From assembly GCA_963706515.1 (NCBI GenBank), contig CAVPMW010000009.1, positions 44,985-108,984 of the forward strand: a DNA stretch of 64,000 nt, written 5' to 3'. The notes below the pieces were generated by a model. The model did no database searches. It worked only from the letters and a program-made list of their open reading frames with translations, and was not told the origin of the DNA. Positions 1 through 9,281 of this stretch are shown one piece after another. Source of the DNA: CAVPMW01 sp963706515. Its GTDB lineage: Bacteria; Chloroflexota; Anaerolineae; Anaerolineales; UBA4823. Numbering within the stretch: position 1 is the stretch's first letter; every line of letters begins with the position of its first letter. Made by a program: the position numbers and the translations under genes.

Positions 1-1135
1 TCTCCTGGATCTCACGCCGCCCATGTTCCAGCAGACGCGGGCTGTCACGGATCCAACCCAGGCTGGTCTCGGCGTATACCAGGATTCCCATGCGATCGGT
101 CAGCTCCAGGTAACCCGGCGGAGCTGGTCGCAGGTGGATGCGGATGATGTTAAATCCCGCTTCCTTCGCCAGGGAAATCTCACGGGCCATCATTTCCGGG
201 TCCGGGGGAGTAATCAGGTTGACCGGGTAATTGGGCTGTACGAGTATTCCTTGCAGGAAGATAGGCGACCCGTTCAAGATGAATTGACCATCCTGGACCG
301 TGAAGTCGCGCATTCCGAAGGACGTGCTCGTAGAATCCTGCTCGCCTTCCTCCCCAGCAATTTCTGTAATCAGCTGGTAGAGATACGGGTGATCGCAGTC
401 CCAGGGATAAGGCTCGGGTACCTTCAATTCATAGGCGAACCGGTTCATGCCGGGATAGAGCCAGGCATCTGAGGATTGGTCGGCGACGATCTCGTTATCC
501 GGAGCAAGGATTTGAAGGCGCAGTCCGGCCCGGCAGTGATGCGTATGGCGATTGTTGAACGCCACCTCGACCTGGATGGTCGCCTGCTGCAGGTCGGGGT
601 CGATGGCAACCGATTCGCAAGAGATTAAGGGTACTGCTTCCAGAAAAACCTTACCCCACAACCCACCGAATACGTAATACCAGCCTTGTTTAGACGCCGG
701 CGAGGTTTTTAAAACCATCCCGTCGACTTCCTTTGTCCGCGATAAGGCTGCAACGCGGACGATCAGCTCGTTGGGAGAGCGGCTTGAGATCGATTGGGTG
801 ACATCCAGGGTAAAAGGCGTATACCCGCCCATGTGGGAACCAGCCAGGCGCCCATTGAGCCACACGTCGGCGCGGTAGCTGACCCCCTCGAAGTGGAGCA
901 GAACTGCCTTACCTTCCCAGCCCGGGGGAAGATCGAAGACTTTGCGATAGAACCCGACCCCTTCCGCATCTGGAAATGAAACATTCCAGAGGGCCGGCAC
1001 CTGGACCTGTTCTGAACGGGATTCTGGCCAATTACCGTTTGCCCAGCCGCTGCTGTGCCCGACTTCGGCGGGATCAAAGGCAAGCTGCCAGGCTCCGGAT
1101 AGGTCGAGCTCCATGCGCGAAGATGCCACAGGCAT
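1..1135 (-). CDS. Glycoside hydrolase family 2 protein, C-terminus outside window
   Basis: The frame is open from the ATG at 1135 to the left edge, giving the first ~378 residues of a GH2 enzyme (beta-galactosidase, glucuronidase or mannosidase type). An N-terminal jelly-roll sugar-binding domain is seen, with the typical VWLNG turn at residues ~91-95. An immunoglobulin-like domain follows, and the TIM barrel starts near residue 290 (GFNIIRIH, then GILVYAET). Both catalytic glutamates lie beyond the edge, so the substrate cannot be read. The start shares one base with the stop of the upstream oxidoreductase (TGATG), which implies coupled translation at the end of the sugar operon. No frameshift was found, and no signal peptide is seen, so it probably acts in the cytoplasm. 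Confidence 0.88.
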   Translation of the reverse strand, partial: MPVASSRMELDLSGAWQLAFDPAEVGHSSGWANGNWPESRSEQVQVPALWNVSFPDAEGVGFYRKVFDLPPGWEGKAVLLHFEGVSYRADVWLNGRLAGSHMGGYTPFTLDVTQSISSRSPNELIVRVAALSRTKEVDGMVLKTSPASKQGWYYVFGGLWGKVFLEAVPLISCESVAIDPDLQQATIQVEVAFNNRHTHHCRAGLRLQILAPDNEIVADQSSDAWLYPGMNRFAYELKVPEPYPWDCDHPYLYQLITEIAGEEGEQDSTSTSFGMRDFTVQDGQFILNGSPIFLQGILVQPNYPVNLITPPDPEMMAREISLAKEAGFNIIRIHLRPAPPGYLELTDRMGILVYAETSLGWIRDSPRLLEHGRREIQE

Positions 1136-2170
1136 CACCCAAGCTCCTGACTCGAGAGGATATCGACAGGTGGCTCTAAAGAGACTGGAGCATCTTGCTC
1201 GGCTGCTTGAGAGGCCGCCAGGGCGAGGCTGAGCGACCGGACCCCTTCCTCGATTGGCACGGCGGGATCACGGTTTTCCCGGATTGCGGCTATCAGATCC
1301 AACGTTTCAGCCAGGTAGAGATCGTCCTCTGCATCGATGGTTGTGTCTTGAAGATCAGGGACTGCAGTATTGTGGAAGACCGCGTGGTTCGCATCTGAAA
1401 AATCTGCGGTCAGGCCATCTGTAAAAAACCGCCAATCATAATCCCACCGGTTAGGGATGGCCCCATTCGTTGCTGAAATCGTCGCCAGGCTGCCGGAGGC
1501 AAAACGGATCACAGTTGCGCTGGCATCTTCGACGGTATACTCCTCGTTCTCCCGGTGAAACAGATTTTCCTGCATGGAAAATACTTTGACCGGCTCGCCC
1601 AGGAAATAGCGGGTCAGGTCGAGGATGTGGATGACCTGTTCTACCAGCTGCCCTCCGCTTTTGGTCTTGTCCCGCCACCACCAGCTGTGCAGTGAATTGC
1701 ACGCGTATCGACCGCTCATGAACCCTCGCGCTTGCACCTGGGGCTGCTGCAGATAGCGCTTCAACCACAAGGCGGCCTTACCAAACCGAAACTGGAACCC
1801 AACCTGGCATTTGATACCGCTATCCCTGACCTGTCTCTCCATTGATCGGGCAAGATCCATCTCCAGTGCGATTGGTTTTTCGATGAGAAGATTGACCCCA
1901 TACTGGCAGGCCAGCTCCACCTCGTTCGCGTGGGCGAAGGGGGGAAGGCAAATGTATGCCAGGTCCAATTCCAGATCTGTCGAATAATTGCTCGTAATCG
2001 GGAAAGACCTGACCCTGACCCAGGGCGTATTCCTGGTTGAAGGCGTGTGCGCTCTCGAGGACCGGATCGCAGAAACCGACCAGGGATACCTCCTCCAGGG
2101 CGGCAAGGCGAGCTGCATGCTTACGGGCAAAATGGCCGCAACCGATGATTGCGGTTCGTAAAGCTTTCAT
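1135..2170 (-). CDS. Gfo/Idh/MocA-family oxidoreductase (frameshifted)
   Basis: NAD(P)-dependent sugar or cyclitol dehydrogenase family. The N-terminal Rossmann fold starts MKALRTAIIGCGHFARKHA (GxGxxA-type nucleotide-binding turn). The family EKP motif is seen in LIEKPIALEMD, and the C-terminal alpha/beta domain carries the GGQLVEQVIHILDLTRYF segment typical of the active-site region. The first ~65 codons and the rest lie in different frames. The break is near 1973-1982, where one base change restores a protein of ~345 residues, the usual family length. It lies between an MDR dehydrogenase and a GH2 enzyme in a sugar ABC operon, so it probably oxidises or epimerises the released sugar. The exact substrate cannot be inferred. 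Confidence 0.88.
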
Positions 2171-2179
2171 GGAGCCTCC

Positions 2180-3231
2180 TCAGGATTGGTAAGTCAGGAT
2201 GATTTTGATTTTTTCGCCCGGCGATTCGTCGATCAAGGTGTACGCATCAGCCGCGCATTCGAAAGGAATCCGGGCGCCGATCAGGGGTTTAACTTTCAGC
2301 TTTTGCTGTTCCAGTAGAGAGACCGCGGTCCGCTCCAGGCGGACGAGGTCCCACATCGGCTGCTTGCGGTGAGAGCAGTCCCATACCGGCATGCTGGAGC
2401 GCAGGGTCAGGCGGTTGTGGTGCCATTCTCTGGATAGGTCCACAGGAGTGGTGCGGTCCCCGTAGTAGCTGGCAGTCACCACCAGACCTTCTTTGTGGAC
2501 GGAGCGGATGGCCTGCTGTAATGAGGCATACACCCCCGAAATCTCTACAGCGACATCCACCCCCCTGCCGCCGGTGGCTCCTTTGATCGCGATCGCCGGC
2601 ATCCCCGTCCTGAGGGTTGATCGTCAGGTCAGCGCCCAGCTTATTTGCCAGCTTCAAACGCTCGGGGATCGGATCAACTGCAATGACCTGGGTTGCTCCG
2701 TCCAGGCGAGCCATTTGGATGGCCAGCATGCCGATCGCTCCCAGCCCAAAAATAGCCACCCGGTCTCCCAGCTTGATTTCGGCGTCGTGGATGGCAGCCA
2801 GTGCAAAGCGAGCAGGGTCGGTAAACACCATCGTTTCCCCGTCGACCTGCGCCGGGATTGGATAAAATGCTTTCTCTGGTTTGATGAAAGTTTGGCGGTG
2901 CTTCCATTCGCCATGGACCAGATCCCCGGGTTTGAAAATGCGGACATCCGGTCCGACACTCAAGACTACTCCTGCAGCCCACGAGCCCAGGGTGTGGGGA
3001 TAAAACGGCGCGATCATCTTCCTTCGCCTGCGGAGTGCGGAACAGACGCAGATCCGGATCCCACAGCTCATTGGCAAAGGGCAGCGTCCCTCGATACATA
3101 TTGAGCTCGGTGCCATGTTTGATGCCGCTGATCAGGGTTTGGACCAGGATTTCATCTCCAAGTGGCTCTCGGTCCTCATATTCAACAAAATCGATCACCT
3201 TCGGCGAGCGTACGATCAGTTCCAAAGGCAT
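2180..3231 (-). CDS. MDR-superfamily zinc-type alcohol dehydrogenase (frameshifted)
   Basis: Medium-chain dehydrogenase/reductase of ~350 residues, read in three frames with breaks near 3010 and 2605. The N-terminal GroES-like part begins MPLELIVRSPKVIDFVEYED. The Rossmann part has the NAD(P) turn GLGAIGMLAIQMAR, followed by AVDPIPERLKLANKLGAD. The segment that normally carries the catalytic zinc cysteine reads SGIKHGTE, so this belongs to the MDR branch in which that Cys is absent. The catalytic zinc is therefore doubtful. It is encoded between the ABC permeases and a Gfo/Idh/MocA gene, consistent with oxidation of a sugar or sugar alcohol brought in by the transporter. Confidence 0.85.
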
Positions 3232-3330
3232 AATTGCTCCCTCTCCTAAATTAGTCGAAAGTGTGCACTTAGGGATTGGCCGAACCGGATCGAGTAGTTA
3301 GCTGTAAAAATACTTTCGGCCAATCACCAG

Positions 3331-4240
3331 TTATTTGGTAAAGCCCGACATCAGACCGCTGACATACCCACGCTGGGCGATGGCAAACAGGATGATGGCT
3401 GGAATGGCCACCAGGACGCTGAATGCCATCACCGGCCCCCATTCGATCCGCTGAAAGCCCATAAAATTAACAATCTGCACCGGCAGGAGCTGTAGCTTCT
3501 CGTTCTGGATGATCGTCAGCGCCATCATGAATTCGTTCCAGGATTCGACGAACAGGAAGATGCCCACCGCAGCGACGCCCGGTAGGGCCAGGGGCATGAT
3601 CACCCTCCATAGAGCCCCTATACGGCTGCAGCCATCGACCATCGCTTCTTCTTCGATTTCGACCGGGATCGAATCGAAATAGCCCTTCAGCCACCAGATC
3701 GCCAGGGGAATCCCCCCCGTGGCATATACCAGGATCAATCCGAACCAGTTGTTGAGCAGATGCAGCGAGGCCAGCATCACAAACATACCGATCAACATCA
3801 GCGTGCGCGGGATCATATAGAACAGCAGCAGGTACATGCCAAAGATGAACTTTCCCGCGGAACTTGAAGCGCGACATGGCAGTAGCCGGCAGTGGCGGTG
3901 ATGGCAAGATTCAGCAAGGGTTGCCAGGTAGCCACGATGATGCTGTTCAGCGTCGAGCGCCCGATTTGGGCGTTCGGATTGTTGAGCACGTTGCGGTAAT
4001 TGGCCAGGGTGGGCTTGATCGGCCAGAATTGGATTTGAGAGCTGCGCATGAATTGGGCGGTTTCAAAGGAGGTTTTGATCATCCAGAGAATCGGGATCAG
4101 GCATACCAGCGCCACCAGGGTGGACAATGAATATAAGATGAATAAGCGCATCACCTTGTGCCAATAGCGGAGGGTTTGCCCGGAGCGTGCCTGTCTGTTT
4201 ACCGTCTGGTTTTGACTGGGGTCGGGCTCAAGGTAGCCAT
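3331..4240 (-). CDS. Carbohydrate ABC transporter permease, MalG/UgpE type (frameshifted)
   Basis: Inner-membrane permease of a CUT1-type sugar importer. The C-terminal half is intact and includes the cytoplasmic EAA loop (EEEAMVDGCSRIGALWRVI, then LPLALPG-like continuation) that contacts the ATPase, plus several membrane segments. The N-terminal part (MRLFILYSLSTLVALVCLIP) is in another frame, and two breaks lie near 3860 and 3890. The apparent GTG/ATG start at 4154 is probably internal. An upstream ATG at 4240 with GAGGA ahead gives a short cytoplasmic tail, if one more indel near 4200 is accepted. No ATPase gene lies in the visible operon, so a shared MsmX-type ATPase elsewhere is likely. 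Confidence 0.88.
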
Positions 4241-4251
4241 ATTATCCTCAT

Positions 4252-5177
4252 TCATTTGCTAACGCCCGCAGTTCGCGGCGGGCATTCCAGAGTATGAGTC
4301 CGCCGAGACAGCAGCATCGACATGACCGAGATCGCCGCGCCCCGTCGCCAGGTGGCTCCAGCGAAAGGCTTCGAACCAGGCCAGCGATGGGCAGGGTGGC
4401 AGCTCCATATGCCAAACTGCGTTCCCCCGGAACCGACGATCATGATGATGTCGAAGTGGTTCCACCACCAAATGATGTTCAGGATCAGGGTAATCGCGAT
4501 GGTCGTGCGCATCTGGGGCAGGGTGACATGCCGGAAGCGCTGCGACAGCGCTTGGCCCCATCGACCTTGGCGGCCTCGTAATACTCGGTCGGGATAGCCT
4601 GCAAACCGGAGAGCAGCATCAGCGCCATGAAAGGGAAGCCACGCCAGATAGCGACGACGATCAACGGCCAGATGCTCGAGTTTGGTTGACCGACCCAGAT
4701 CACGAGCTGTATGGATGATCCCGAATTGGATCAGGTAATGGTTGATCAGGCCGTAGAACGGGTCGTACATCCACTGCCAGGTGAGCGCCAGGATCACCGT
4801 CGGCATGGCGATCGGTACGAGGACCGCGGTGCGGAAGAAGAACCGGCCGGGAAATTTTTCGTTCAGGACCAGGGCTACTCCCATTGCAACGATAAATTGC
4901 CCGGTAATCACCAATCGCGGTCCATTCGAAACTCTGGACGAGAGCCAGCTTGAAGAACTGGGCAATCCCAACGTTTCCGGTCAGGAGCAGACTGATAATT
5001 CGCCAGCCCGACCAACTTGGCCTTATCCTTGATCCAGCCGATGCTGGTAAACGAATACCCGATCCCGCTTAAGAAGGGATAGAGGGAAAACATCAAAAGG
5101 AAAATGATCGCAGGTATTAGTAGCACATACGGGAAGGACTGTTTTTTCAGACGATTAAATTCCACGGGTATGCGCAT
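4252..5177 (-). CDS. Carbohydrate ABC transporter permease, MalF/UgpA type (frameshifted)
   Basis: First permease of the CUT1 sugar importer. It starts MRIPVEFNRLKKQSFPYVLL with a membrane helix at residues ~15-37. Later segments such as FRTAVLVPIAMPTVILALTW and the EAA loop (IPTEYYEAAKVDGAKRC) are clear but scattered over three frames. Breaks lie near 4985, 4700, 4550 and 4390. The C-terminal ~50 residues cannot be assigned with certainty. It sits between the solute-binding protein and the MalG-type permease, the standard order of such operons. Confidence 0.86.
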
Positions 5178-6697
5178 AATTCATCCTCATGAGATTGGTT
5201 GCCTGCTGCGATTAGTGAGATCGACAGCAGGCAACCGATGAAGCACATTAAAGTCGGATTAACGTATTGAGTAAATCTGTCTGCCTGTTCGCTGAGCAGC
5301 TTGTTCGCTTCGGCAAAGGTTATCTTCCCGGAAGCAACATCCATCAGCGTCGGAGACGCAATGGTGTCGCGAAATTCGGGTAGGTTGACGTTGAATGGCG
5401 AGACGAAGGACTTCCCATTGGCCATATAGTTCTGGATGATATCCCAGGTGGGATCGCTCTTGAAGGGTTCATAGTCCAGGGCTTTGGAGTTTGCCGGGGT
5501 CATACTGTTCCCGTAGGCGTAAGTGGCGTTGTTCTCTGGCTTCATTACCCAAAACATAAACTCGGCCGCCTCTTTCGGATTTTCGCAGGTCTTCGTCATG
5601 ACCATGCCTTCGCCGCCAGCCTGGTAAAACCAATTCTCGCCCTTATCAGCGGGGATGGGCATAATATCGAACTTGAAGTTCGGGTAATTTGTGTGGATGG
5701 TTGGAATAGCAAACGTTTCGCGCATGATGATTGCCGCCTTACCATCTGCGAGCATCTGTTCCTGGGTGTCTCCGCTCAGTCCACTGGCAGCTTCAGGAGT
5801 AATGCCAGAAGCAATTGGGGTCAGGAATTTCTCATAATCTGCGGCTCCTTTATCGTCCAGGAACCAGCCCCATTTGCCGTTTTCCTGGCGGATGACTGGC
5901 TGACCCATGCGGTTCTGAGCGAAAATACAGCCCATATTCCCAGACTTTTTCGTTGTCCAGCCGTTCAACCAATCCCCAATGGGCCACGTTGTCCTTATCG
6001 AAGCCATCTTCGCCCAGGTGCTTGCCGTTCTTATCCACGGTCAGCTTCTTGGCATTCTCATACAGCTGGTCCCAGGTCCACGGATTATCGGCAGTAGCTG
6101 GCTCAATCCCGGCCGCTTTCAAATACTCGGGGTTGTACAGCAGGGTCAACATGGGTGCACCAAGCACTGTCCCGTTCATCACCACCGCGCCATCGTCTGC
6201 AGTCCGGGCTTTCCATTGAGGCATCGTCCATCAAGCCCTGGATCTCCGGGGTAATATAGGGACGCAGATCGTTGACGTACTCCTTGCGGTACCAGTCCAA
6301 CGCGCCGTCGACGTACCATTCCACGACACAGGCAATCCCCCCACTTGCGGCGATGCCGTTCTGCATGTATTGTTCGCCGTCATCCCAGTTTCCCTGGATG
6401 TAGTCGACCTGGATTTTCCCCTTATATTCCTCGTTGAACTTATCCACCATCGCTTTGCGACCGTCGATGGCGGCAGGGAACCATCCGTTGCTCCAATATT
6501 GGACCACGACCGGGGCTGCGCTTGCTGCAGGAGCCTCAGTGGGCTGCTCGGCGGCTGGTGGTGCCTCGGTCACTTGCGGAGCCTCAGTTGCCGCAGGCTG
6601 TTGAGGCGCTTGGCGTAGCCGGGCCGGCGCAGCCGGCTAATAAGGCTGACACCATTAAAATGCTGGCAGCCACTAAGAGTAAGCGGTTATATTTCAT
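5147..6697 (-). CDS. Extracellular sugar-binding lipoprotein of ABC importer (frameshifted)
   Basis: Family 1 extracellular solute-binding protein, expected to be lipid-anchored outside the membrane and to pass sugar to the adjacent permeases. The ATG at 6697 has AAGGAG upstream. The leader is MKYNRLLLVAASILM with lipobox LLAGC, followed by a Pro/Ala/Glu-rich linker. The mature domain begins near VVQYWSNGWFPAA and later has EGMVMTKTCENPKEAAEFMF. Frame breaks lie near 6615, 6215 and 5925. The literal frame runs to 5147, but one more indel would place a stop at 5248 and give a normal ~70-base gap to the permease. Full length would be ~480 residues. Confidence 0.9.
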
Positions 6698-6746
6698 TGC
6701 GGATTTCTCCTTTTCTCAGATAGCAAAAGCGTTAACCTTTTCTCAG

Positions 6747-6777
6747 ACTCGCAAAGAATGCGACTTTCCTTGCGAGT
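6747..6777 (-). promoter_or_regulatory. Leader hairpin before the sugar-binding protein gene
   Basis: ACTCGCAA (6747-6754) and TTGCGAGT (6770-6777) form a perfect 8-bp stem with a 15-base loop in the ~280-base gap between lacI and the binding-protein gene. A TTAACGCTTT sequence with a central CG (about 6724-6735) lies just downstream and resembles the TAAACG operators at 8099-8122. No T-run follows, so it is more likely a leader structure than a terminator. Confidence 0.35.
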
Positions 6778-6981
6778 TTCACAATCCACATGCTGAGTGC
6801 CCCAGTGTGGAACTGCCTGAACAGGCAGCAGCGTTCGATAAGTTATTTTTAAGCCTCCTCCGCAGTCACACCTCCCTCCATCACATCCAAGCTGTGATGA
6901 TAATTCCCTTGCATTGACATTTCCAATAAGCGCTCTGGCGATATTCGCATCCCGGCAATATTCAGAGACGGATTATATGGG

Positions 6982-8067
6982 TCATTCTGGGTTGGTAATT
7001 AGCTCTCGGTCCAGTAACGTACTTGCTGATTTGATTTCCGGCGAGCTCCTGGGTCCAGCCGTTGATTGGCGGATGACCAGCGACCCTTCGATCGAAACCT
7101 GGGCAGGTTCCTGCCTGCCTTTTAATCGTTCGATAAGGGTTTCGGCGGCAACATTTCCGACATAGCGTGGAGAAAGACGGATCGTTGTAAGCGGGGGCGA
7201 AGCCAGGGCTGCTTCGTCGATGTCGTCAAAACCAACTATCGATAAATCCTTTGGAACGTAATAGCCAAGCTGTTTCGCGGCTTCCAGGGCACCCAGGGCG
7301 GTCAGATCGTTGGCGCAGAAGACGGAGGTGGGTGGGATGGACCTGTTCAACAGTACCTTCATCGCCAGGTAACCGCTCTGACGGGTATATTCACCGGGCA
7401 TGAGCCAATCGTCATTTACCTGGAGGCCAGTCTTTTCGAGCGCTCTCCGGAAGCCGTCCAGCCTCCGGAGGCTGGTGGGGGTGCCTTCCGGTCCCTGGAT
7501 AAAAGCGATATTCCTGTGTCCCAGCCCAATGAGATGCTCCACGGCTAACTGTGCGCTCTCGTAATTATTCGAAGCGACCCGGTCCCAATTCACCGGTTGG
7601 GATTCGGGAGAGGTGAAATCCCCCAGGATCACGACAGGAATAGAATTTCCAATCAATTGATTTACGTCGTCTGAAGTGACATGGTACGGGTGCAGGATCA
7701 AGCCGCTGATCCAACCGGATAACGAACGAAGAAAGCGGATTTCACGATCATATAAACCGTCACTGCTGCAAACGATGACCGAATAGTCGTGCTGATCGGT
7801 AACATCCTGGACCGATCGCGCGAATGACGACCAGTAGGGATTGCTGATATCCGGAACGATTAATGCGAGAAGGGGGACATCTCTGCGGTTCAGCGCGCGG
7901 GCCAATTTGTTGGGACGATAACTTAAGGCTTCTATGGCGTCATTAACCCGCTGCTTCAGCTCAGGACTTACATAATGGGTGTTATTGATGACATGAGATA
8001 CTGTCGCAACTGAAACTCCCGCCTGTTTGGCGACATCCTGGATAGTCGATTTCATGGCGTTTGCCAT
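6982..8067 (-). CDS. LacI-family transcriptional regulator
   Basis: Intact repressor of ~361 residues. The N-terminal helix-turn-helix has the LacI signature (TIQDVAKQAGVSVATVSHVI), followed by the hinge helix region (SYRPNKLARALNRR). The periplasmic-binding-protein-like effector domain starts at LLALIVPDISNPYW. It lies upstream of, and in the same direction as, the sugar ABC operon, and divergent from the catabolic operon at 8220. Three starts are possible: TTG 8076, ATG 8067 and ATG 8055. None has a strong ribosome site, and 8067 was chosen as a compromise. It probably binds the palindrome at 8099-8122 and controls both operons. Confidence 0.93.
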   Translation of the reverse strand: MANAMKSTIQDVAKQAGVSVATVSHVINNTHYVSPELKQRVNDAIEALSYRPNKLARALNRRDVPLLALIVPDISNPYWSSFARSVQDVTDQHDYSVIVCSSDGLYDREIRFLRSLSGWISGLILHPYHVTSDDVNQLIGNSIPVVILGDFTSPESQPVNWDRVASNNYESAQLAVEHLIGLGHRNIAFIQGPEGTPTSLRRLDGFRRALEKTGLQVNDDWLMPGEYTRQSGYLAMKVLLNRSIPPTSVFCANDLTALGALEAAKQLGYYVPKDLSIVGFDDIDEAALASPPLTTIRLSPRYVGNVAAETLIERLKGRQEPAQVSIEGSLVIRQSTAGPRSSPEIKSASTLLDRELITNPE

Positions 8068-8098
8068 TTCTCTCAAATCCGTATCATGTTATAATATC

Positions 8099-8122
8099 TT
8101 AAACGTTTATATAAACGTTTAA
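8099..8122. promoter_or_regulatory. 24-bp perfect palindrome, candidate LacI-type operator
   Basis: The sequence is a perfect palindrome made of two AAACGTTT units (8101-8108 and 8113-8120), with centres 12 bp apart and flanked by TT and AA. Each unit has the central CG typical of LacI/GalR-family operators. It lies between the divergent lacI and URO-D genes. A TATTAT element at 8126-8131 could be a -10 for the rightward operon, so the palindrome would cover its -35 region. Confidence 0.7.
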
Positions 8123-8219
8123 ATGTATTATAGCAGGTTTTTTGTGCGAGTCAACTATACATTTTGAGGTGGTGGTGACAGCCGCCGGTCAGCTTGGTCG
8201 TAAGGGTGTATAGTGAGCC

Positions 8220-9263
8220 ATGCACGATATTTTTTCTCCTCTCCCCCGCGAAGAAGTGATCAAGGCCGTTGAGCGGCGCAATCCAATCCGTGTTCCCCTG
8301 GTGAGAGCGCACTGGTGGGGCGATGGGCTGCAAGAGCAGTACGGTGAGCGGCTCAAGGCATTGGAATGCTACCCCGAAGATGCGGCTTTCGCCTGGATCA
8401 CCCACTCCAATTATGCCGAGTGGGGTTTGCCCTGGCAGATAGAGACGGGCGGAGCGTACGACTCTCACTGCGTGATGGACGACTGGAGCAAGCTGGACGA
8501 TTTAATTGCTCATCTGCCAAACGCCGAAACCGATCCGCGGTTCGAAGGACTGAAAGCAATCGCCGAACAGGCGCACCGCGAGAACCGCTACCTCCTGTTT
8601 GCCTTCTGGCGATTATTCTTCGAGCGCCCCTGGGAAATTCGCGGCATGCAAAACCTGCTCATGGATTATTACATTCACCCGGAACAGGTTCACCGCTTGT
8701 ATAATGCTCTTTGCGAAATGTACACGGCGTACTCTGCAGCGCGCCATCCGCGAACTCCAGCCCGATGGATTCTTGACGAGCGACGACCTCGGGCACCAGC
8801 ACCAGCTGTTCATGAATCCAAAAACCTTCCGCGAATTCCTCAAGCCTTACTACCAACGGATCGGAAATATCCTGCAGCGAAGCGGTATCCATTGGTGGCT
8901 GCATTCATGCGGCAATAATACGGCCATCCTGGGCGACCTTGCTGATGTGGGCGTTAACGTTTTTCACCCCGTGCAGAAGGGGACCATGGACGAAGCCGCT
9001 GTCGCAGGTGAGTTTGGCGACCGGCTGACCTTTCTCGCCGGGTTTGACGTTCAACACGTACTGCAGGAAGCGAGCCCGGTTGAGGTCCGCGCTGAAGTAC
9101 GCTACCTGATCGATACCTACGATCGCCCCGAGGGGGGCATGTGCATCGCTGCAGGGAACGGAATTGTCTCAGGCACCCATATGAAAATATTGAGGCATTT
9201 TTAGATGAATCGGTGCGCTATGGCGCACGCCACCGCCGCCAGTTTCCGCCCGATCATTGTTGA
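8220..9263 (+). CDS. Uroporphyrinogen-decarboxylase-like (URO-D/MtaA fold) protein (frameshifted)
   Basis: About 345 residues of the URO-D superfamily, whose TIM barrel serves in haem synthesis and, in other branches, in corrinoid methyl transfer. Features seen include REEVIKAVERRNPIRVPLV, a barrel strand with HWWLHSCGNNTAIL, DRLTFLAGFDVQHVL and a C-terminal GNGIVSGT turn. Two breaks are seen, near 8735 and 9185. Correcting the second extends the protein by ~25 residues (NIEAFLDESVRYG) to a stop at 9261-9263. It is the first gene of a sugar-catabolic operon, so a role in haem synthesis is unlikely. Such paralogs are frequent in Chloroflexota sugar clusters, and their reaction is unknown. Confidence 0.8.
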
Positions 9264-9281
9264 GATTCCGTCAGGAGAATA

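Noticed and set aside
23..472. Rightward open frame of 149 codons over the GH2 gene
   Set aside because: It is antisense to a clear GH2 reading frame, has no family features or ribosome site, and disappears as a gene once the GH2 frame is accepted. The same holds for other long antisense frames such as 9379-10458, 16209-17216, 21527-22405 and 47577-48449.
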